Notes under the pieces: model-generated
The model's input: the letters and a program-made list of their open reading frames with translations, nothing else
Database searches by the model: none
What the model was told of the DNA's origin: nothing
Translations under genes and position numbers: made by a program
In this document: positions 63,296 to 64,000 of the stretch, piece by piece
Numbering within the stretch: the stretch's first letter is position 1
How the letters are laid out: each line of letters opens with the position of its first letter
NCBI RefSeq assembly: GCF_902493215.1
Contig: NZ_CABUOL010000006.1
Coordinates: 1 to 64,000 of the forward strand
Direction of reading: 5' to 3'
DNA length: 64,000 nt
Source of the DNA: an uncultured Mediterranea sp.
GTDB lineage: Bacteria > Bacteroidota > Bacteroidia > Bacteroidales > Bacteroidaceae

Positions 63296-64000
63296 GTGAA
63301 TTTCAAGAAAGGAGAAGTCTTATACCTGAACAAGCCGTTGGGCTGGACATCGTTCAAGGTGGTGGGCCACGTGCGTTACCACATCTGCCGGCGGCTGGGC
63401 GTGAAGAAGTTGAAAGTGGGTCATGCCGGCACGCTCGACCCCTTGGCTACGGGTGTCATGATTGTGTGCACGGGCAAGGCAACGAAGCGGATAGAAGAGT
63501 TCCAGTACCACACGAAGGAGTACATCGCCACCATCCGGCTGGGTGCCACGACCCCTTCCTACGACCTGGAGCACGAGATAGATGCCGTCTATCCCACGGA
63601 GCACATCACCCGCGAGCTGGTGGAGGAGACGCTGAAACGTTTTGTCGGCGAGATACAGCAGGTGCCCCCTGCCTTCTCGGCCTGCATGGTGAACGGCAAG
63701 CGCGCCTACGATCTGGCACGCAAGGGCGAGGACGTGGAGCTGAAGCCCAAGCTGCTGGTCATCGACGAGATAGAGCTGCTGGAGTGCAACCTGCCCGAAA
63801 TAAAGGTGCGTGTGGTATGCAGCAAGGGTACCTATATCCGTGCCCTGGCCCGCGACATCGGCGAGGCGCTGGACAGCGGTGCCCATCTGACGGCCCTGGA
63901 GCGTACGCGTGTGGGGAATGTCCGTATTGAGGACTGCCTCAATCCGCTCGACTTCAAGGACTGGATCGACGCACAGGAGATAGAGACGGAAACAGAAGAA
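63296..64000 (+). CDS. truB: tRNA pseudouridine synthase B, 3' end outside the window
   Basis: 235 codons are visible from a GTG start at 63296, with no stop before the window edge. It makes pseudouridine 55 in the T loop of tRNA. The catalytic Asp is D48 in GHAGTLDPLATG, the same number as in E. coli TruB. Other blocks are KEYIATIRLGATTPSYD, QQVPPAFSACMVNGKRAYDLAR and CSKGTYIRALARDIG. The chain is nearly complete, as the acidic tail has begun. It belongs to the ftsX-DUF3098-uppP-truB group, 30 bp behind uppP. Confidence 0.93.
   Translation, partial: MNFKKGEVLYLNKPLGWTSFKVVGHVRYHICRRLGVKKLKVGHAGTLDPLATGVMIVCTGKATKRIEEFQYHTKEYIATIRLGATTPSYDLEHEIDAVYPTEHITRELVEETLKRFVGEIQQVPPAFSACMVNGKRAYDLARKGEDVELKPKLLVIDEIELLECNLPEIKVRVVCSKGTYIRALARDIGEALDSGAHLTALERTRVGNVRIEDCLNPLDFKDWIDAQEIETETEE

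Overview
The window is a 64 kb piece of a gut-type Bacteroidales chromosome, most likely Bacteroidaceae (Bacteroides, Phocaeicola or Mediterranea-like; the genus cannot be fixed from gene content alone). Supporting signs are many lipoproteins and outer-membrane barrels, families largely confined to this phylum (DUF3836, DUF4270, DUF4907, DUF3244, DUF3098), GH97 and GH20 glycosidases, the ftsX-DUF3098-uppP-truB neighbourhood, and promoters of the Bacteroides -7 type (TAnnTTTG). Coding regions are fairly GC-rich. Two blocks (about 27.6-30.1 kb and 55.9-60.0 kb) are clearly AT-richer and look accessory. No rRNA, tRNA, transposase, integrase or CRISPR array was found.

Layout. 0.1-9 kb: a GH20 hexosaminidase that seems to have lost its 5' end, an HhH-plus-barrel outer-membrane protein, a cupin lipoprotein, a radical SAM protein, an FtsH protease, a DUF308 membrane protein and an AraC regulator. 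9-16.6 kb: a DNA/RNA nuclease, a TraB/GumN protein, DUF3836, an ECF sigma factor with a membrane partner, an AAA-ATPase/nuclease-like protein, a SulP transporter and a small lipoprotein. 16.8-22 kb: rubrerythrin, a GH97 glycosidase, nadB and a PH-like membrane protein. 22-27.1 kb: a LytTR regulator with a degenerate receiver beside four surface genes (FadL-like barrel, DUF4270, Kelch lipoprotein, DUF4907). 27.6-30 kb: an HxlR-regulated flavodoxin/ferredoxin and quinone-oxidoreductase operon. 30-35 kb: a TlpA-like thioredoxin lipoprotein, lipoamide dehydrogenase and PBP4 carboxypeptidase.

35-42 kb holds a complete tryptophan operon on the minus strand, in the order trpB-E-C-F-G-D-A. It is preceded by a leader peptide with three consecutive Trp codons and by an intrinsic terminator, which together form a textbook attenuator. 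42-49 kb: an AraC regulator divergent from a three-gene RND efflux operon. 49-55 kb: an acetyl-CoA hydrolase/CoA-transferase, a small membrane-anchored protein, miaB, an aquaporin and an acyltransferase. 55-60 kb: DUF3836 and an AT-rich operon (DUF3244, an unknown lipoprotein, a barrel) next to a TPR-HTH membrane regulator. 60.3-64 kb: a methyltransferase overlapping ftsX, then DUF3098, uppP and truB, which runs off the window.

The least explained signal is a set of short intergenic arrays. Five sites (about 11.47, 19.81, 27.32, 53.12 and 60.10 kb) carry 3-5 degenerate units with a precise 22-bp period and an ATGTTT-type core. A sixth, inside the trp operon (36.81-36.93 kb), has a 24-bp period and a CCCCACTCGTGGGG palindrome. 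Unit sequences diverge while the period is kept, so they look like a family of structured or protein-binding intergenic elements.
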